A stretch of DNA of 64,000 nt, taken from assembly GCF_947492555.1 (NCBI RefSeq), contig NZ_CANLNE010000001.1, forward strand, positions 992,001-1,056,000. The letters are read 5' to 3'. A model generated the notes under the pieces. The model was not told the origin of the DNA, searched no databases, and saw only the letters and a program-made list of their open reading frames with translations. Position numbers and translations under genes: made by a program. The DNA comes from an uncultured Roseobacter sp. (GTDB lineage Bacteria > Pseudomonadota > Alphaproteobacteria > Rhodobacterales > Rhodobacteraceae). Positions 36,626-46,509 of this stretch are shown here, one piece after another (the first letter of the stretch is position 1; each line of letters begins with the position of its first letter).

Positions 36626-39600
36626 ATGCCCGCGAGCCCCGAGGCAACAGGTGGTGTCGGCTACACCTTTGAAGATTCAGTAGTGGCGTCATATTTGACC
36701 AGCCTCCTTGTTGAAGGCGGCGCGCGGGGAATCTCTGAAGCGATTACTGACGGCGTCTTTCTCCAACGCGCGGCGCTTGGTGAACCACTAGACGATATAG
36801 TCGTGGAGGCTTCGGATCGATACGGCCAACCTTCTAAATTGGCTCTGCAAGTGAAGCAAAGCCCAACGCTGAGTTCTGCCGATACTAATGCCGACTTTCG
36901 AGATGTCATTTCGGCTAGCTGGCGAGAATTCAAGAAAGATGGCTTCAGAATAGGTAGGGACCGTGTTGGCTTAGCTGCTGCTAATATCGCGCTGTCCACA
37001 CTCCGGGCAGCCCGTTCTACGCTTGAATGGGCTCGTACATCCAAGTCGGCAGACGACTTTTTTAGACGGCTCAATACCGAGAATTTTGCAAGCGACGCAC
37101 AAAGAAGGTTCGTGAGCGATGTTCGAGCTCTGCTACCAGCAGAGGCGCAAGGTGAGGAAAATTCGTGGCAGTTTCTAAGGCATTTTGTCATCCTCGTCTT
37201 TGACACGTTGTCAGAAGGAGCGTCAGGTTCATTCGAGGCAATTGAACGTCTGCGGAATGCGCTACCAACTGGAGAGCGTCATCGTGCCGAAGAGCTTTGG
37301 GTACGACTTTCCCAGATATCACGACACGCGTCGGGCGCAGCAGGCAGCTTTTCAAGGGCAACGTTGGTTGAACAGCTTTCGGGAGTGTTTGATCTTTCTT
37401 CTCTTCCAAGCATGCGCAGCGATCTTGTTAAGGTTGCAGAAGAAACAAGGCACGCTCTTCAAGGTATCCGAATGGATATCTCAGGGCTGATTATCCCGCG
37501 AAATAGTATTCTCGACAAGGTCAACGACATTGATGATGGCAAGCGATTTATCCAATTAGCGGGCGAGGCCGGTTCGGGAAAGTCGGCGGTGTTACGCGCG
37601 CTGGCCGAAGAGCACGCCCGGCACGGTTTCGCTCTTGTTCTGACCGACAAGCGTCTCGTCGGCCCCGGCTGGCCCTCACTGGCCACGCACTTGCGCCTAG
37701 AAACGGAACGACTTGCTGACCTCCTTTTTGAACTAGCCACACTTGGAAAACCAACTCTCTTCATCGACGGGATAGATCGCCTAGAAAACGAGACCCGTCA
37801 GACAATCTTGGACATCGTAACTATTCTTCTTGATGATCCAAGGCTTGCGGACTGGCGCGTTGTGGCATCTACCCGTTCGTCACACCTCGAAGACTTGAGG
37901 ATATGGCTACCTCCCCAACTTATTGAGGAGGGCCAAGCACACATCGTCGAGATCGATGGATTTGATGATAATGAGGCTGGCATCCTTGCTGAGCGGTTTC
38001 CTGCGATGCACGAAGTCCTGTTCGCCGAGGGTCAAGAAAAGGAATTTGCAAGGCGCCCTTTCTTTGCTCAGGTGTTGGCACAACGTTCAGTGAGCACTGA
38101 TGGAGCACCGGGCAAGTTTTCCGAGATTTCACTAGCGCAGGTTTGGCTAGAAGGACCGCAGGGTCTACATGATAAAGCCTCTTCGATTGAACGCCGCCAA
38201 TCGATGGGTGAGCTAGCCGCGAGATGCGCTCAAGCAACCAATAGAAGCGGCGCAATAGAAGGTATTTCCGCTCAAGCTCTAACGGCGCTAACAAAAGAAC
38301 GAGCGATAGCTGAGGTTGCGGGTAGCGGACGATATTCCTTTACCCACGACATATTTCTTGAATGGGCAATGTTCGGATTGTGTCGCCAAAATGGTCCAGA
38401 TTGGCCGGGCACACTCTCGGCTGCTGGCGACAGGCCCGGACTAATCCGGGTGGTAGAGCTACTATCACAGTTTGAATTCGAGTCCGAAGACACCTGGACT
38501 GAAACGCAATTGGCACTGGAGCAGCAGGAAGCATGGCGTCATTGGAGCAGGGTTTGGCTCCTTGCCCCATTCGCCTCGCCAGCGTTCTTTGATCGCAAAG
38601 ATGCGATTTCGGTTTTTTTGAGCGAAGACCAAAGGCTCATCCGGCTCCTTTCTTCTTTCCGAGCACACAAGACTATCGAAAACCTTCTGGTCGTCCATGG
38701 CGCGTTCGGACTCAGCGAGAAAACTAAATTCGAAAAATTCAGAATAGCTGACTTCTTGTCATGGCCCCGGCCTGTTCGGAATTGGAGGCGATTGCTGATC
38801 TGGTTGCTTTCGCTTGATTGGAATGAGGCAACAATCGAGGACATAGTCGACACATTCGACGTATGGCTCAACCTGTTTCAGGATTACCCAGACAAAATCA
38901 AAAACCGATTTGCAGAACGACTCGATCAAATCCTAGCTGAATGGGATGCGCACGATTATTGGGACAGAGGCAAAGAGGCCACTCCGTTGGGATTTCATAA
39001 GGACGGTTTCGGAGACAAACTTCGTCAGACCTTCATAAGGTCCTCGCTTACAAATACTGACCTTTTACGTGAAAGGCTTCAAGCATGGACGTCCGAACGA
39101 ATTGACGACAAGATTCAGTTAAGTGTTTTTGCATGGAGTGCGCGCCTCTCCAGTGTAGTTCCTGATGCTCTGGCGGATTTTTCATTCCATGCTTTTATTG
39201 AGCCACTACCGTCAGAGTCGGCGGAGAGATCACCGGGGCAGATAGTTGGTTGGTCGCCCCACATGAGCGATTGGGACTCTCCGGGCATTAGCAGCTACTC
39301 TCAGCAATGTCATCCAGCCTCACCGCTCCAACAACCGTTTGCAGCCCTTTTCGAGCATGCACCTCAAGAAGGACTACGCTTGATCCGTGAGCTTCTGAGA
39401 CGGACTGTGATCGCATGGAGACAACTACCACAATATGACTTCCAAGATCGCGCTATTCCCATTCCATTTAGCATTGAATTTCCTTGGGGGACTCAAACAT
39501 TTTGGGGCGGCCAAAGGATTTACGGTTGGTATAGAGGTCTATTTTCCTGCGACACCCTCGGGTCGGCTCTTATGGCGCTGGAAGATTGGGCATTTTCCGA

Positions 39601-41854
39601 ACTCGAATCTGGACGTGAAGTTGACGAGATCGTCAGAGATCTTGTTTCAGGACACGAAAGCGTAGCCACGCTTGGCATTGCTTTGGGTGTTGTGTTGGAC
39701 AAAGATTCACTTTCACCTGCCGCAGCTGCTCTTGTCGGCTGTCAGCACATCTGGGTCATGGATGAGTACCGCTGGCAACACGACGTCCAAGGCCATCACT
39801 CAAACGAAATAGGAGCTAGTTTCGGCTGGTCAAACGAGACGACTCATCTCGAAGCGTTGAAACGCCTTAACTCACGGCCTTCCCGAAAAAAGAACATCAG
39901 GTGGCTCGCGACAGCATTCAATCTCACAGCGAACGACCAACGTGAAAAAGTGATTGAACAGCTCTCTGGCTTTCCAAATGACTTGCCCTTCACCCATGAA
40001 GGTCAAGAAAAGGATGACAAGTTGGTCGCGCACTATCGGAATCGAGCTCAGGAATGGGCAGCGATGGCTGATCTTTCGAACTATGCGCGGGTGGCGACCG
40101 ATGATGGGAGAGTCGGCGTCGCATTCCAGCCCTCTGACGAACGAGTGCAACAAGCGGAAGAAGCAGGTGAGCGGCTAGCCCATTGGAATGAAGGCTTCCA
40201 ACTGCTGAAACAATGTGAGTCTTGGTTTGAGAGCGGCAAAATTGATGATCAGGCGCGAGATGAGATCATAGTGCTCGCACGCGAGGTCGATAACGAGGAC
40301 CTGTTCAAATCTGGTTTCGATGCCGGAGACCCCGGCAGCCGCCGCGCTGGCGGGGTAGCAGCCGTGTCAGCAGCGATCCTGAGTTTGCAGCCCGATCTTC
40401 CACATGATCAAGTGAAATGGGCCGAAAGCGTTGCGTTTCGCGCCGCAAATACTGTTCCGGCAAACGATGAGTTTTTTCACGCTGATGCTCCTGCCAACGA
40501 AAGGCCCGAAGTTTTTGCGGCAAAGGGATTGGCTGCAATTATCAAGAATAGCGGACGAGCAGAAAAGACAGCACAGGCAGAATTGGTGCGTTTGTGCTTT
40601 CACCCCTACAAGGGAGTTCAATTGGCCGCCCTGACAAGCGCCGCGTCTTGTTGGCGAGGACAAAAAAGCTTCGCTGACAAATGTACCGCGCTCGCGTTCA
40701 AGTTGACGACCCTCGAATTGGATCGAGGATCGCCAGATTGGCACCGAAGACGCAAGGGGAGAGAGAAGCGTCTTGCCTCTGAAAAACAGCGGCTGTTCAC
40801 TGCGACTATTCGAGCAAAGGCTGCCAACAGAGAGAACACTCTTTCGAAGACGTATTCCGGTATCGAGTCGAGCCACTTAGATCAATGGCGTGTTAAAGAT
40901 TTCGCATCAATGTTGTCCATCATTCCGAAAGACAGGCTTGCTGACGATGAGGGTTTTCGAAACGATCTGTTTTCACTTGTGCGTAGCTTCGTAGGGAAGC
41001 TCGCTACGGCGATCGGCATTGCCGACGAGTCCGAACGCCGTTCTGGCTCAAGACTATGGCGAGAGTTTTTGAGATGTATCTGGACCTTGGCGAGGTTGTT
41101 CGAAGATTTGCCGCCCGAAAAATTGCGCAGTGAAATCATCCCCATTCTGTCTCAATTACCCACTGAGCCAAAGAGCGAAGTCCTCTCGACATTCGCCGAT
41201 GCGTACTCCTGCATGCGACTCATCGATGCTCGGGAAGTGTCGTCAGATACATTATCGGTGTTCATTGATATCTTCGAAGCGGTTGCAGATCATCCTGATT
41301 GGAAACGTCCTGAGTGGCGAGATGACTATGGTCTTCCCAGTCAGCTTCACAAGCTTGTTCGTACAGCAATGGGCGCAAACTGGGATCGACCGGCGATGGG
41401 TGCGGCACGTTTCGCCAACAATGATTGGTCTGATGCAGGTCTACTTGACCCACTGATCGATTGGATGCTTCAACGATTTGGCCATTTACCTCAAGTCATG
41501 CAAGCATTCTTACTCCATGTTGAAAGGTCCTTCGATCATCGAAGCAGCGAATTCCTTGCTTCGAGGTTGGGAGGCATCGTGCCCGCCGTTTGGCAGTCTA
41601 GAGGCTTCTGGTCTGGGGGAAGAACTGCGCAGCTCGCCGGTCTACTTCAGTCGTTTACTGAACGAGACACACCTTTGGAGCCCGATGTCCACGTTCAATT
41701 CTTAGAGCTTCTCGATCACTTGGTCGAGCTTGGGGATCGTCGTGCCGCTGCGCTTCAAATTAGCTCTCTCTTCGATCTTCCGCGCAGACGAGAACCACCA
41801 AGCATTCATTCTACTGGCCTCGGGAATGAAATGCCGAAATTGATACCCAAATGA
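36626..41854 (+). CDS. Giant STAND NTPase with N-terminal Cap4-like nuclease domain (Avs-like antiviral protein)
   Basis: A 1742-residue protein. Residues about 10-240 begin with FEDSVVASYL and carry DDIVVEAS…LALQVKQS (Asp56/57, Glu61, Gln75-Val-Lys77), the PD-(D/E)XK pattern of Cap4-like dsDNA endonucleases. The STAND-type ATPase follows: Walker A GEAGSGKS (313-320), Walker B PTLFIDGIDRLE (Asp381) and a sensor-like VVASTRSSH. The remaining 1200 or so residues are helical with no known domain, as expected for a ligand-sensing array. Avs proteins of this layout recognise phage proteins, oligomerise and then cut DNA. The stop lies 72 bases from the tRNA att site, a usual cargo position. The exact Avs type cannot be assigned by eye. 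Confidence 0.85.
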   Translation: MPASPEATGGVGYTFEDSVVASYLTSLLVEGGARGISEAITDGVFLQRAALGEPLDDIVVEASDRYGQPSKLALQVKQSPTLSSADTNADFRDVISASWREFKKDGFRIGRDRVGLAAANIALSTLRAARSTLEWARTSKSADDFFRRLNTENFASDAQRRFVSDVRALLPAEAQGEENSWQFLRHFVILVFDTLSEGASGSFEAIERLRNALPTGERHRAEELWVRLSQISRHASGAAGSFSRATLVEQLSGVFDLSSLPSMRSDLVKVAEETRHALQGIRMDISGLIIPRNSILDKVNDIDDGKRFIQLAGEAGSGKSAVLRALAEEHARHGFALVLTDKRLVGPGWPSLATHLRLETERLADLLFELATLGKPTLFIDGIDRLENETRQTILDIVTILLDDPRLADWRVVASTRSSHLEDLRIWLPPQLIEEGQAHIVEIDGFDDNEAGILAERFPAMHEVLFAEGQEKEFARRPFFAQVLAQRSVSTDGAPGKFSEISLAQVWLEGPQGLHDKASSIERRQSMGELAARCAQATNRSGAIEGISAQALTALTKERAIAEVAGSGRYSFTHDIFLEWAMFGLCRQNGPDWPGTLSAAGDRPGLIRVVELLSQFEFESEDTWTETQLALEQQEAWRHWSRVWLLAPFASPAFFDRKDAISVFLSEDQRLIRLLSSFRAHKTIENLLVVHGAFGLSEKTKFEKFRIADFLSWPRPVRNWRRLLIWLLSLDWNEATIEDIVDTFDVWLNLFQDYPDKIKNRFAERLDQILAEWDAHDYWDRGKEATPLGFHKDGFGDKLRQTFIRSSLTNTDLLRERLQAWTSERIDDKIQLSVFAWSARLSSVVPDALADFSFHAFIEPLPSESAERSPGQIVGWSPHMSDWDSPGISSYSQQCHPASPLQQPFAALFEHAPQEGLRLIRELLRRTVIAWRQLPQYDFQDRAIPIPFSIEFPWGTQTFWGGQRIYGWYRGLFSCDTLGSALMALEDWAFSELESGREVDEIVRDLVSGHESVATLGIALGVVLDKDSLSPAAAALVGCQHIWVMDEYRWQHDVQGHHSNEIGASFGWSNETTHLEALKRLNSRPSRKKNIRWLATAFNLTANDQREKVIEQLSGFPNDLPFTHEGQEKDDKLVAHYRNRAQEWAAMADLSNYARVATDDGRVGVAFQPSDERVQQAEEAGERLAHWNEGFQLLKQCESWFESGKIDDQARDEIIVLAREVDNEDLFKSGFDAGDPGSRRAGGVAAVSAAILSLQPDLPHDQVKWAESVAFRAANTVPANDEFFHADAPANERPEVFAAKGLAAIIKNSGRAEKTAQAELVRLCFHPYKGVQLAALTSAASCWRGQKSFADKCTALAFKLTTLELDRGSPDWHRRRKGREKRLASEKQRLFTATIRAKAANRENTLSKTYSGIESSHLDQWRVKDFASMLSIIPKDRLADDEGFRNDLFSLVRSFVGKLATAIGIADESERRSGSRLWREFLRCIWTLARLFEDLPPEKLRSEIIPILSQLPTEPKSEVLSTFADAYSCMRLIDAREVSSDTLSVFIDIFEAVADHPDWKRPEWRDDYGLPSQLHKLVRTAMGANWDRPAMGAARFANNDWSDAGLLDPLIDWMLQRFGHLPQVMQAFLLHVERSFDHRSSEFLASRLGGIVPAVWQSRGFWSGGRTAQLAGLLQSFTERDTPLEPDVHVQFLELLDHLVELGDRRAAALQISSLFDLPRRREPPSIHSTGLGNEMPKLIPK

Positions 41855-41859
41855 TACCC
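41842..41859. repeat. Paired GATACCC arm-type sites, right island end
   Basis: GATACCC copies start at 41842 and 41853, the second ending 68 bases before the tRNA repeat, exactly as at 26484-26501. They overlap the last codons of the STAND NTPase gene. Confidence 0.6.
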
Positions 41860-41926
41860 AAGGAGAATTTTTCCTTTTGCCCATGCTCAGGAATTTAGGG
41901 CAACTTATTGGTATTATTTGTAAAAA

Positions 41927-41972
41927 TGGTGCCCGGGGGCGGAATCGAACCACCGACACGAGGATTTTCAAT
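41927..41972. repeat. 46-bp direct repeat inside tRNA-Phe (proximal att site)
   Basis: Identical to 26569-26614. It covers the anticodon loop through CCA, so integration leaves the tRNA gene whole. Confidence 0.93.
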
Positions 41973-42001
41973 CCACTGCTCTACCCCTGAGCTACCCGGG
42001 C
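41927..42001 (-). tRNA. tRNA-Phe (GAA)
   Basis: A complete 75-base cloverleaf with encoded CCA. The acceptor stem is GCCCGGG/CCCGGGC, the D arm GCTCAGGGGTAGAGC and the T arm GGTGGTTCGATTCCGCC. The anticodon loop TTGAAAA places GAA at positions 34-36, which reads Phe codons. Its 3' half is the integration target of the island. Confidence 0.96.
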
Positions 42002-42318
42002 ACGGGTTGCCAAAACTTGGCTGGGTGAGCGGGTTCTAGGAGTTTGCTTCAAGGGTGTCCAGTGCCTTTTTGCCAAATGCTCGGCTAATGCCATCGCCAA
42101 TGCCGACGGCTTCTGTCTGCGGACCTATCTGGATAGTACGTTTACCAGTAAGGTTCACAAGAACTACCCGCTACTTCATCCGTGCTAGCAGATGAACGGT
42201 GGTCAATCTGGAAAAGAAAATCGTTTAAAAAACAGGCGCACCTCTACATTTCTCCAAGGTTATTAATCCCTTGCCACCGATTGGTTGTGCCTTCGCGTCG
42301 GACCGGTATCATGACCGG
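42002..42318. other. Intergenic: upstream region of tRNA-Phe and of the ATP-grasp operon
   Basis: About 317 bases between divergent units. Promoters for the tRNA (minus) and for the operon (plus) must lie here. No strong consensus boxes or other features were found. Confidence 0.4.
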
Positions 42319-43746
42319 ATGACAAAGACAGCAAAGAACTTCGACGAGATGGTCCGCACCGACGGATCAGTGACCCATCCCTACGCAGCCTACGACGCCT
42401 GGTTCAAGTCTCAGGATCCGGCACGTCTGGAATCCAAGGCGGAAGAAGCCGAAGCCTTCTTTCGCAGGACCGGGATCACTTTCAACGTCTATGGACAATC
42501 AGAGGCGCAGGAGCGTCTGATCCCCTTCGATCTGGTGCCGCGCATCCTTTCGCACAGGGAGTGGGCGAAGCTGTCTAAAGGCATTGATCAGCGGGTGCGC
42601 GCGATCAATGCCTTCATCTGGGATATCTACAACCGGCAGGAAATCCTGCGGGCCGGGCGCGTACCGAAGGCGCTCATCGCACACAACGAGGCGTTCGTGC
42701 CGCAAATGATGGGCTTCACCCCGCCCGGCAAGGTCTACACTCATATCGTCGGCACCGATATCGTGCGCACCGGCGAAGGCGATTTCTTCGTGTTGGAGGA
42801 CAATGCCCGCACGCCTTCCGGCGTCTCCTACATGCTGGAGAACCGGGAAACGATGCTGCAGATGTTCCCGGAGCTTTTTTCGCAAATCCGCGTCCAACCG
42901 GTGAGCGATTATCCCAAGAACCTGCGCCGGTCGCTGTCGGCATGCGCGCCGCAGGCCTGTTCCGGCAAACCGACGGTGGCGGTGCTGACCCCCGGCATTC
43001 ACAACTCTGCGTATTTCGAGCACTCCTTTCTGGCCGATCAGATGGGCGCTGAACTGGTCGAAGGGCATGATCTGCGGGTGGTCGACGGGCGGATCGCCAT
43101 GCGCACCACCAAAGGCTACCGCGTGATCGACGTGCTTTACCGGCGCATCGACGACGATTTTTTGGACCCCCTGAGTTTCAATCCCGAAAGCATGCTGGGC
43201 GTTCCCGGCATCATGGATGTCTACCGTGCGGGTGGCATCACGATTGCCAATGCACCCGGTGCGGGGATCGCGGATGACAAGGCCATTTATTCGTATATGC
43301 CGGAGATCGTCGAGTTTTATACCGGCGAGAAGGCAATTTTGAAAAACGTGGAGACCCATCGCTGTGCAGAGCCCGAGGCGCTGCGTTATGTGCTGGACAA
43401 CCTCGCCGAGCTGGTGGTGAAGGAGGTGCATGGCTCCGGCGGCTACGGGATGCTGGTTGGCCCCGCGGCGAGTAAAAAGGAAATTGCCGCCTTCCGCAAA
43501 AAGCTCGAGGCGAGACCGGGCAACTACATTGCGCAGCCGACCTTGTCGCTCTCAACCGTTCCCATTTTCGTCGATCAGGGGCTTGCGCCGCGCCATGTGG
43601 ATTTGCGCCCCTTTGTGCTCGTCTCCCCGCAGGGCGTCAATATCACGCCAGGCGGGCTGACCCGGGTGGCGCTGACCGAAGGGTCGCTGGTCGTGAACTC
43701 CAGCCAGGGTGGCGGAACAAAAGACACCTGGGTGCTGGAGGACTGA
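42319..43746 (+). CDS. Circularly permuted ATP-grasp protein of the Anbu cluster
   Basis: A 475-residue protein of the circularly permuted type 2 ATP-grasp family (DUF407-like). Visible motifs are GTDIVRTGEGDFFVLEDNAR, PSGVSYMLENR and VVKEVHGSGGYGMLVGP. Such enzymes are predicted to form peptide-like bonds. The cluster order ATP-grasp, alpha-E, transglutaminase, Anbu peptidase is conserved in many proteobacteria and suggests synthesis and turnover of a peptide. I start at the ATG at 42319 (MTKTAKNFDEM); upstream codons in the open frame look non-coding. The alpha-E gene starts one base after the stop. Confidence 0.9.
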   Translation: MTKTAKNFDEMVRTDGSVTHPYAAYDAWFKSQDPARLESKAEEAEAFFRRTGITFNVYGQSEAQERLIPFDLVPRILSHREWAKLSKGIDQRVRAINAFIWDIYNRQEILRAGRVPKALIAHNEAFVPQMMGFTPPGKVYTHIVGTDIVRTGEGDFFVLEDNARTPSGVSYMLENRETMLQMFPELFSQIRVQPVSDYPKNLRRSLSACAPQACSGKPTVAVLTPGIHNSAYFEHSFLADQMGAELVEGHDLRVVDGRIAMRTTKGYRVIDVLYRRIDDDFLDPLSFNPESMLGVPGIMDVYRAGGITIANAPGAGIADDKAIYSYMPEIVEFYTGEKAILKNVETHRCAEPEALRYVLDNLAELVVKEVHGSGGYGMLVGPAASKKEIAAFRKKLEARPGNYIAQPTLSLSTVPIFVDQGLAPRHVDLRPFVLVSPQGVNITPGGLTRVALTEGSLVVNSSQGGGTKDTWVLED

Positions 43747-43747
43747 T

Positions 43748-44689
43748 ATGCTTGGAAAAACAGCAGGCGGCCTCTATTGGATGTTCCGGTTCCTGGAGCG
43801 GAGCGAAAATACCGCCCGTCTTCTCGAAGCAGGGTTCCGCATGGCGCTCACCCGGTCGTCCGATGCTGAATCGGAGTGGAAATCCGTTGTTATCACCTCC
43901 GGCACCGGTCTCGGGTATGAGAATAAATACGACAGTTACAGTGACACGCTGGTCATGGACTGGCTGCTGCGGGACACCGACAACCCCTCCAGCGTGATTG
44001 CCGGCACCAAATCCGCCCGCGACAATGCGCGACTGGTGCGCACCGCACTGACGACCGAAGTGTGGGAGGCGGTGAACGACAATTGGATGACCCTGCGCGA
44101 TCTGCTGGCCAAACCGGTAACAACGGTCGATCTGCCCGCAGCACTTGCGCTGATCCGTAAGCAGAGCGCATTGGTGCGCGGGGCCCTTCACGGCACGATG
44201 CTGCGAAATGATATCTATGATTTTGCACGCATCGGCACCTTCATTGAACGGGCGGACAACACGGCGCGGATCATCGATGTGAAGTATTACACGCTGCTAC
44301 CCTCGGCCTCGGCCGTCGGGTCGTCGCTGGACAATGTGCAGTGGGAAATGATCCTGCGGTCGGTCTCGGCACATCGCTGTTTTCGCTGGCTGGACGAGCA
44401 GGACATGACGGCGACGGCCATCGCGGACTTCCTGATTTTTGACAAACGCCTGCCCCGCTCGCTGGCCTTCTGTGTGAAACAGACAACGGAGAACCTGCGC
44501 TATCTGGAGCAGGAATATCAGACACGCCATCCCTGCCACGATCTGGCGGACAAGCTGGGACGGCAGTTGAAGACGCTGGATATCAACACGGTTTTTGACC
44601 ACGGGCTGCATGAGATGATCACGGAGTTCATCCGCGACAACAACGCGCTGGGGACACAGATTGAAAAAGACTTCCGCTTCATCGGATAG
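43748..44689 (+). CDS. Alpha-E domain protein of the Anbu cluster
   Basis: A 313-residue all-helical protein of the DUF403/alpha-E family, with LYWMFRFLERSENTARLLEA at the start and FIERADNTARIIDVKYY repeating the ER-NTAR pattern near residue 170. These proteins are partners of the permuted ATP-grasp enzymes. The ATG at 43748 follows the ATP-grasp stop by one base; an open-frame start inside that gene is rejected. Confidence 0.9.
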   Translation: MLGKTAGGLYWMFRFLERSENTARLLEAGFRMALTRSSDAESEWKSVVITSGTGLGYENKYDSYSDTLVMDWLLRDTDNPSSVIAGTKSARDNARLVRTALTTEVWEAVNDNWMTLRDLLAKPVTTVDLPAALALIRKQSALVRGALHGTMLRNDIYDFARIGTFIERADNTARIIDVKYYTLLPSASAVGSSLDNVQWEMILRSVSAHRCFRWLDEQDMTATAIADFLIFDKRLPRSLAFCVKQTTENLRYLEQEYQTRHPCHDLADKLGRQLKTLDINTVFDHGLHEMITEFIRDNNALGTQIEKDFRFIG

Positions 44690-44701
44690 GAAAGGGATCA
44701 G

Positions 44702-45499
44702 GTGCGACTGACGATCAACCACACGACGCGCTACAGCTATGACAGCCCGGTGGACTACGCACTGCAGCAGGTGCGATTGACGCCACCGACCACGGCGCAA
44801 CAGGAGGTGCACACCTGGGATCTGAGGGTCGAGGGCGGCAAGATCGAGACGGAATACCGGGATCACAATGGGGCACAGGTGCATTTGGTCAGTGTCGATC
44901 AAGGCGCACAAGAGGTTGCGATCACGGCCGCAGGTGAGGTGGAAACGACGGACACCGCAGGCGTCTTGGGCAAGGTCTACGGACCGGCGCCCCTGTGGTA
45001 TTTCAAGCAGTTTACGCCGCTGACCGAGGCTGGCCCCGGTATCAGGGCCCTTGCGGGGCAATTGGCAGCAGCGCCAGACCCGCTGTCGGCCCTGCATGCT
45101 CTCTCTTCATCGATCCTGATGGCCGTGCCTTACCGGATTGGCGAGACCTATGCGGCCACCTCTGCCGAAGAGGCAGTGATGGGGGGCAGCGGCGTGTGCC
45201 AGGACCACGCCCAGATTTTCGTCGCCGCCGCGCGCGCCGCCGGGGTGCCTGCCCGCTATGTTTCGGGTTATCTGATGATGGACGACCGGGTAGATCAGGA
45301 TGCAAGCCACGCCTGGGCCGAAGCGCATGTGGATGGTCTCGGCTGGGTGGGCTTTGACATCTCGAACGGGATCAGCCCCGATGCGCGCTATGTCCGGCTG
45401 GCCGCGGGGTTAGACTACAGCCACGCCGCCCCGATTTCCGGGCTTCGCTTAGGGGCTGCGAATGAATCGATGATTGTATCGCTGCAGATACAGCAGTAA
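44702..45499 (+). CDS. Transglutaminase-like cysteine peptidase of the Anbu cluster
   Basis: A 265-residue protein with an N-terminal beta-rich domain (LTINHTTRYSYDSPVDYALQ) and a transglutaminase core. The catalytic triad is visible as Cys in GSGVCQDHAQIF, His in ASHAWAEA and Asp in VGFDISNG. It starts with GTG, preceded by AGGAAAGGG. No signal peptide is seen. It probably cuts or ligates a peptide made by the ATP-grasp/alpha-E pair. Confidence 0.9.
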   Translation: MRLTINHTTRYSYDSPVDYALQQVRLTPPTTAQQEVHTWDLRVEGGKIETEYRDHNGAQVHLVSVDQGAQEVAITAAGEVETTDTAGVLGKVYGPAPLWYFKQFTPLTEAGPGIRALAGQLAAAPDPLSALHALSSSILMAVPYRIGETYAATSAEEAVMGGSGVCQDHAQIFVAAARAAGVPARYVSGYLMMDDRVDQDASHAWAEAHVDGLGWVGFDISNGISPDARYVRLAAGLDYSHAAPISGLRLGAANESMIVSLQIQQ

Positions 45500-45539
45500 G
45501 CCTCTGCTCTGAAAGACTGCCTGACGACTGGATATCTTC

Positions 45540-46271
45540 ATGACCTATTGCGTGGGCCTGCGCCTTGATCGGGGCCTTGTGTTCATGTCCGACACCCGCA
45601 CGAACGCGGGCGTCGACAACTTCTCCAAGACGCGGAAGATGTTTCATTGGGGCGTGCCGGGCGAGCGGTTGATCACGCTGATGACAGCCGGCAATCTGGC
45701 CACCACGCAGGCGCTGGTCAGCCTGATCGAAGAACGGGTCAAGGCGGTGGGTGACCGTGATCCGTCGATTCTGCATGCCCCGTCCATGTTTCAGGTGGCG
45801 CGCATGGTCGGATCGACGCTGAAAGAGGTCATCGCCCAGAGCGCGCCTGTAGGTCAGACCGGGGACGCGGCATTTCAGGCCACCGTTATCGTGGGCGGCC
45901 AGATCAAGGGCAGCCCGCCCACCATGTTCATGATTTATCCGGAGGGGAACTTCATCGAGGTAACCTCGGAGACACCGTTTTTTCAGATCGGCGAGACAAA
46001 GTATGGTCGCCCCATTCTGGTGCGGGCCTACGAGCCGCACATGCGTTTCGAAGATGCCGTGAAGCTGCTACTGGTCTCCTTCGATTCCACGGTGCGCTCC
46101 AATCTCTCCGTCGCCCCTCCATTCGATCTGATGGTCTACGAGGATGATGCCTACGCGCCGGTGCTGGATCGCCGGATCGAGCAGGATGACGCGGTGTATC
46201 AAAGCATTTCATCCGGGTGGGGCGATGCCTTGCGCACCGCCTTCGATCAGTTGCCCACCTTCGATCTTTGA
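45540..46271 (+). CDS. Anbu-type bacterial proteasome homologue
   Basis: A 243-residue Ntn-hydrolase peptidase. Removal of Met1 would expose Thr2 (MTYCVGLRL) as nucleophile; VFMSDTRTNAGVDNFS and TAGNLATTQA are typical of the 20S-like fold. Anbu proteins form helical or ring-like assemblies. It closes the four-gene cluster, 40 bases after the transglutaminase gene, and points toward the minus-strand yacG gene. Confidence 0.92.
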   Translation: MTYCVGLRLDRGLVFMSDTRTNAGVDNFSKTRKMFHWGVPGERLITLMTAGNLATTQALVSLIEERVKAVGDRDPSILHAPSMFQVARMVGSTLKEVIAQSAPVGQTGDAAFQATVIVGGQIKGSPPTMFMIYPEGNFIEVTSETPFFQIGETKYGRPILVRAYEPHMRFEDAVKLLLVSFDSTVRSNLSVAPPFDLMVYEDDAYAPVLDRRIEQDDAVYQSISSGWGDALRTAFDQLPTFDL

Positions 46272-46308
46272 ACAAGGGTGGCCTGAAGCCCACCCTACCT
46301 GCCGGGAG

Positions 46309-46509
46309 CTAGTGCGGTTTTTCCTGTCTTTGCTCTTCGCGTTCGGCCTCTTCCAGCGCGTCCTCGAGGGTGTCGATATCCTCGGGATCGGTGGATGGCA
46401 CCGCATAGCTGCCGTTGAACCAGCGCGCCAGATCACGGTCCGCGCAGCGTTTGGAGCAGAACGGGCGCACGGCTGGCACCGTTGAATTCCCGCAGATCGG
46501 GCAATTCAT
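46309..46509 (-). CDS. yacG: DNA gyrase inhibitor YacG
   Basis: A 66-residue zinc protein with Cys3, Cys6, Cys18 and Cys22 (CPICG and CSKRC), then LARWFNGSYAVP and an acidic tail. YacG binds GyrB and blocks DNA binding. Its start overlaps the stop of the RNase E/G-type gene by four bases, so it is the last gene of the infA-maf-RNase cluster. Confidence 0.95.
   Translation of the reverse strand: MNCPICGNSTVPAVRPFCSKRCADRDLARWFNGSYAVPSTDPEDIDTLEDALEEAEREEQRQEKPH

Noticed and set aside
37185-41705. Many 60-170-codon frames on both strands within the STAND NTPase gene
   Set aside because: They are shadows of the long gene and have no ribosome binding sites or domains.
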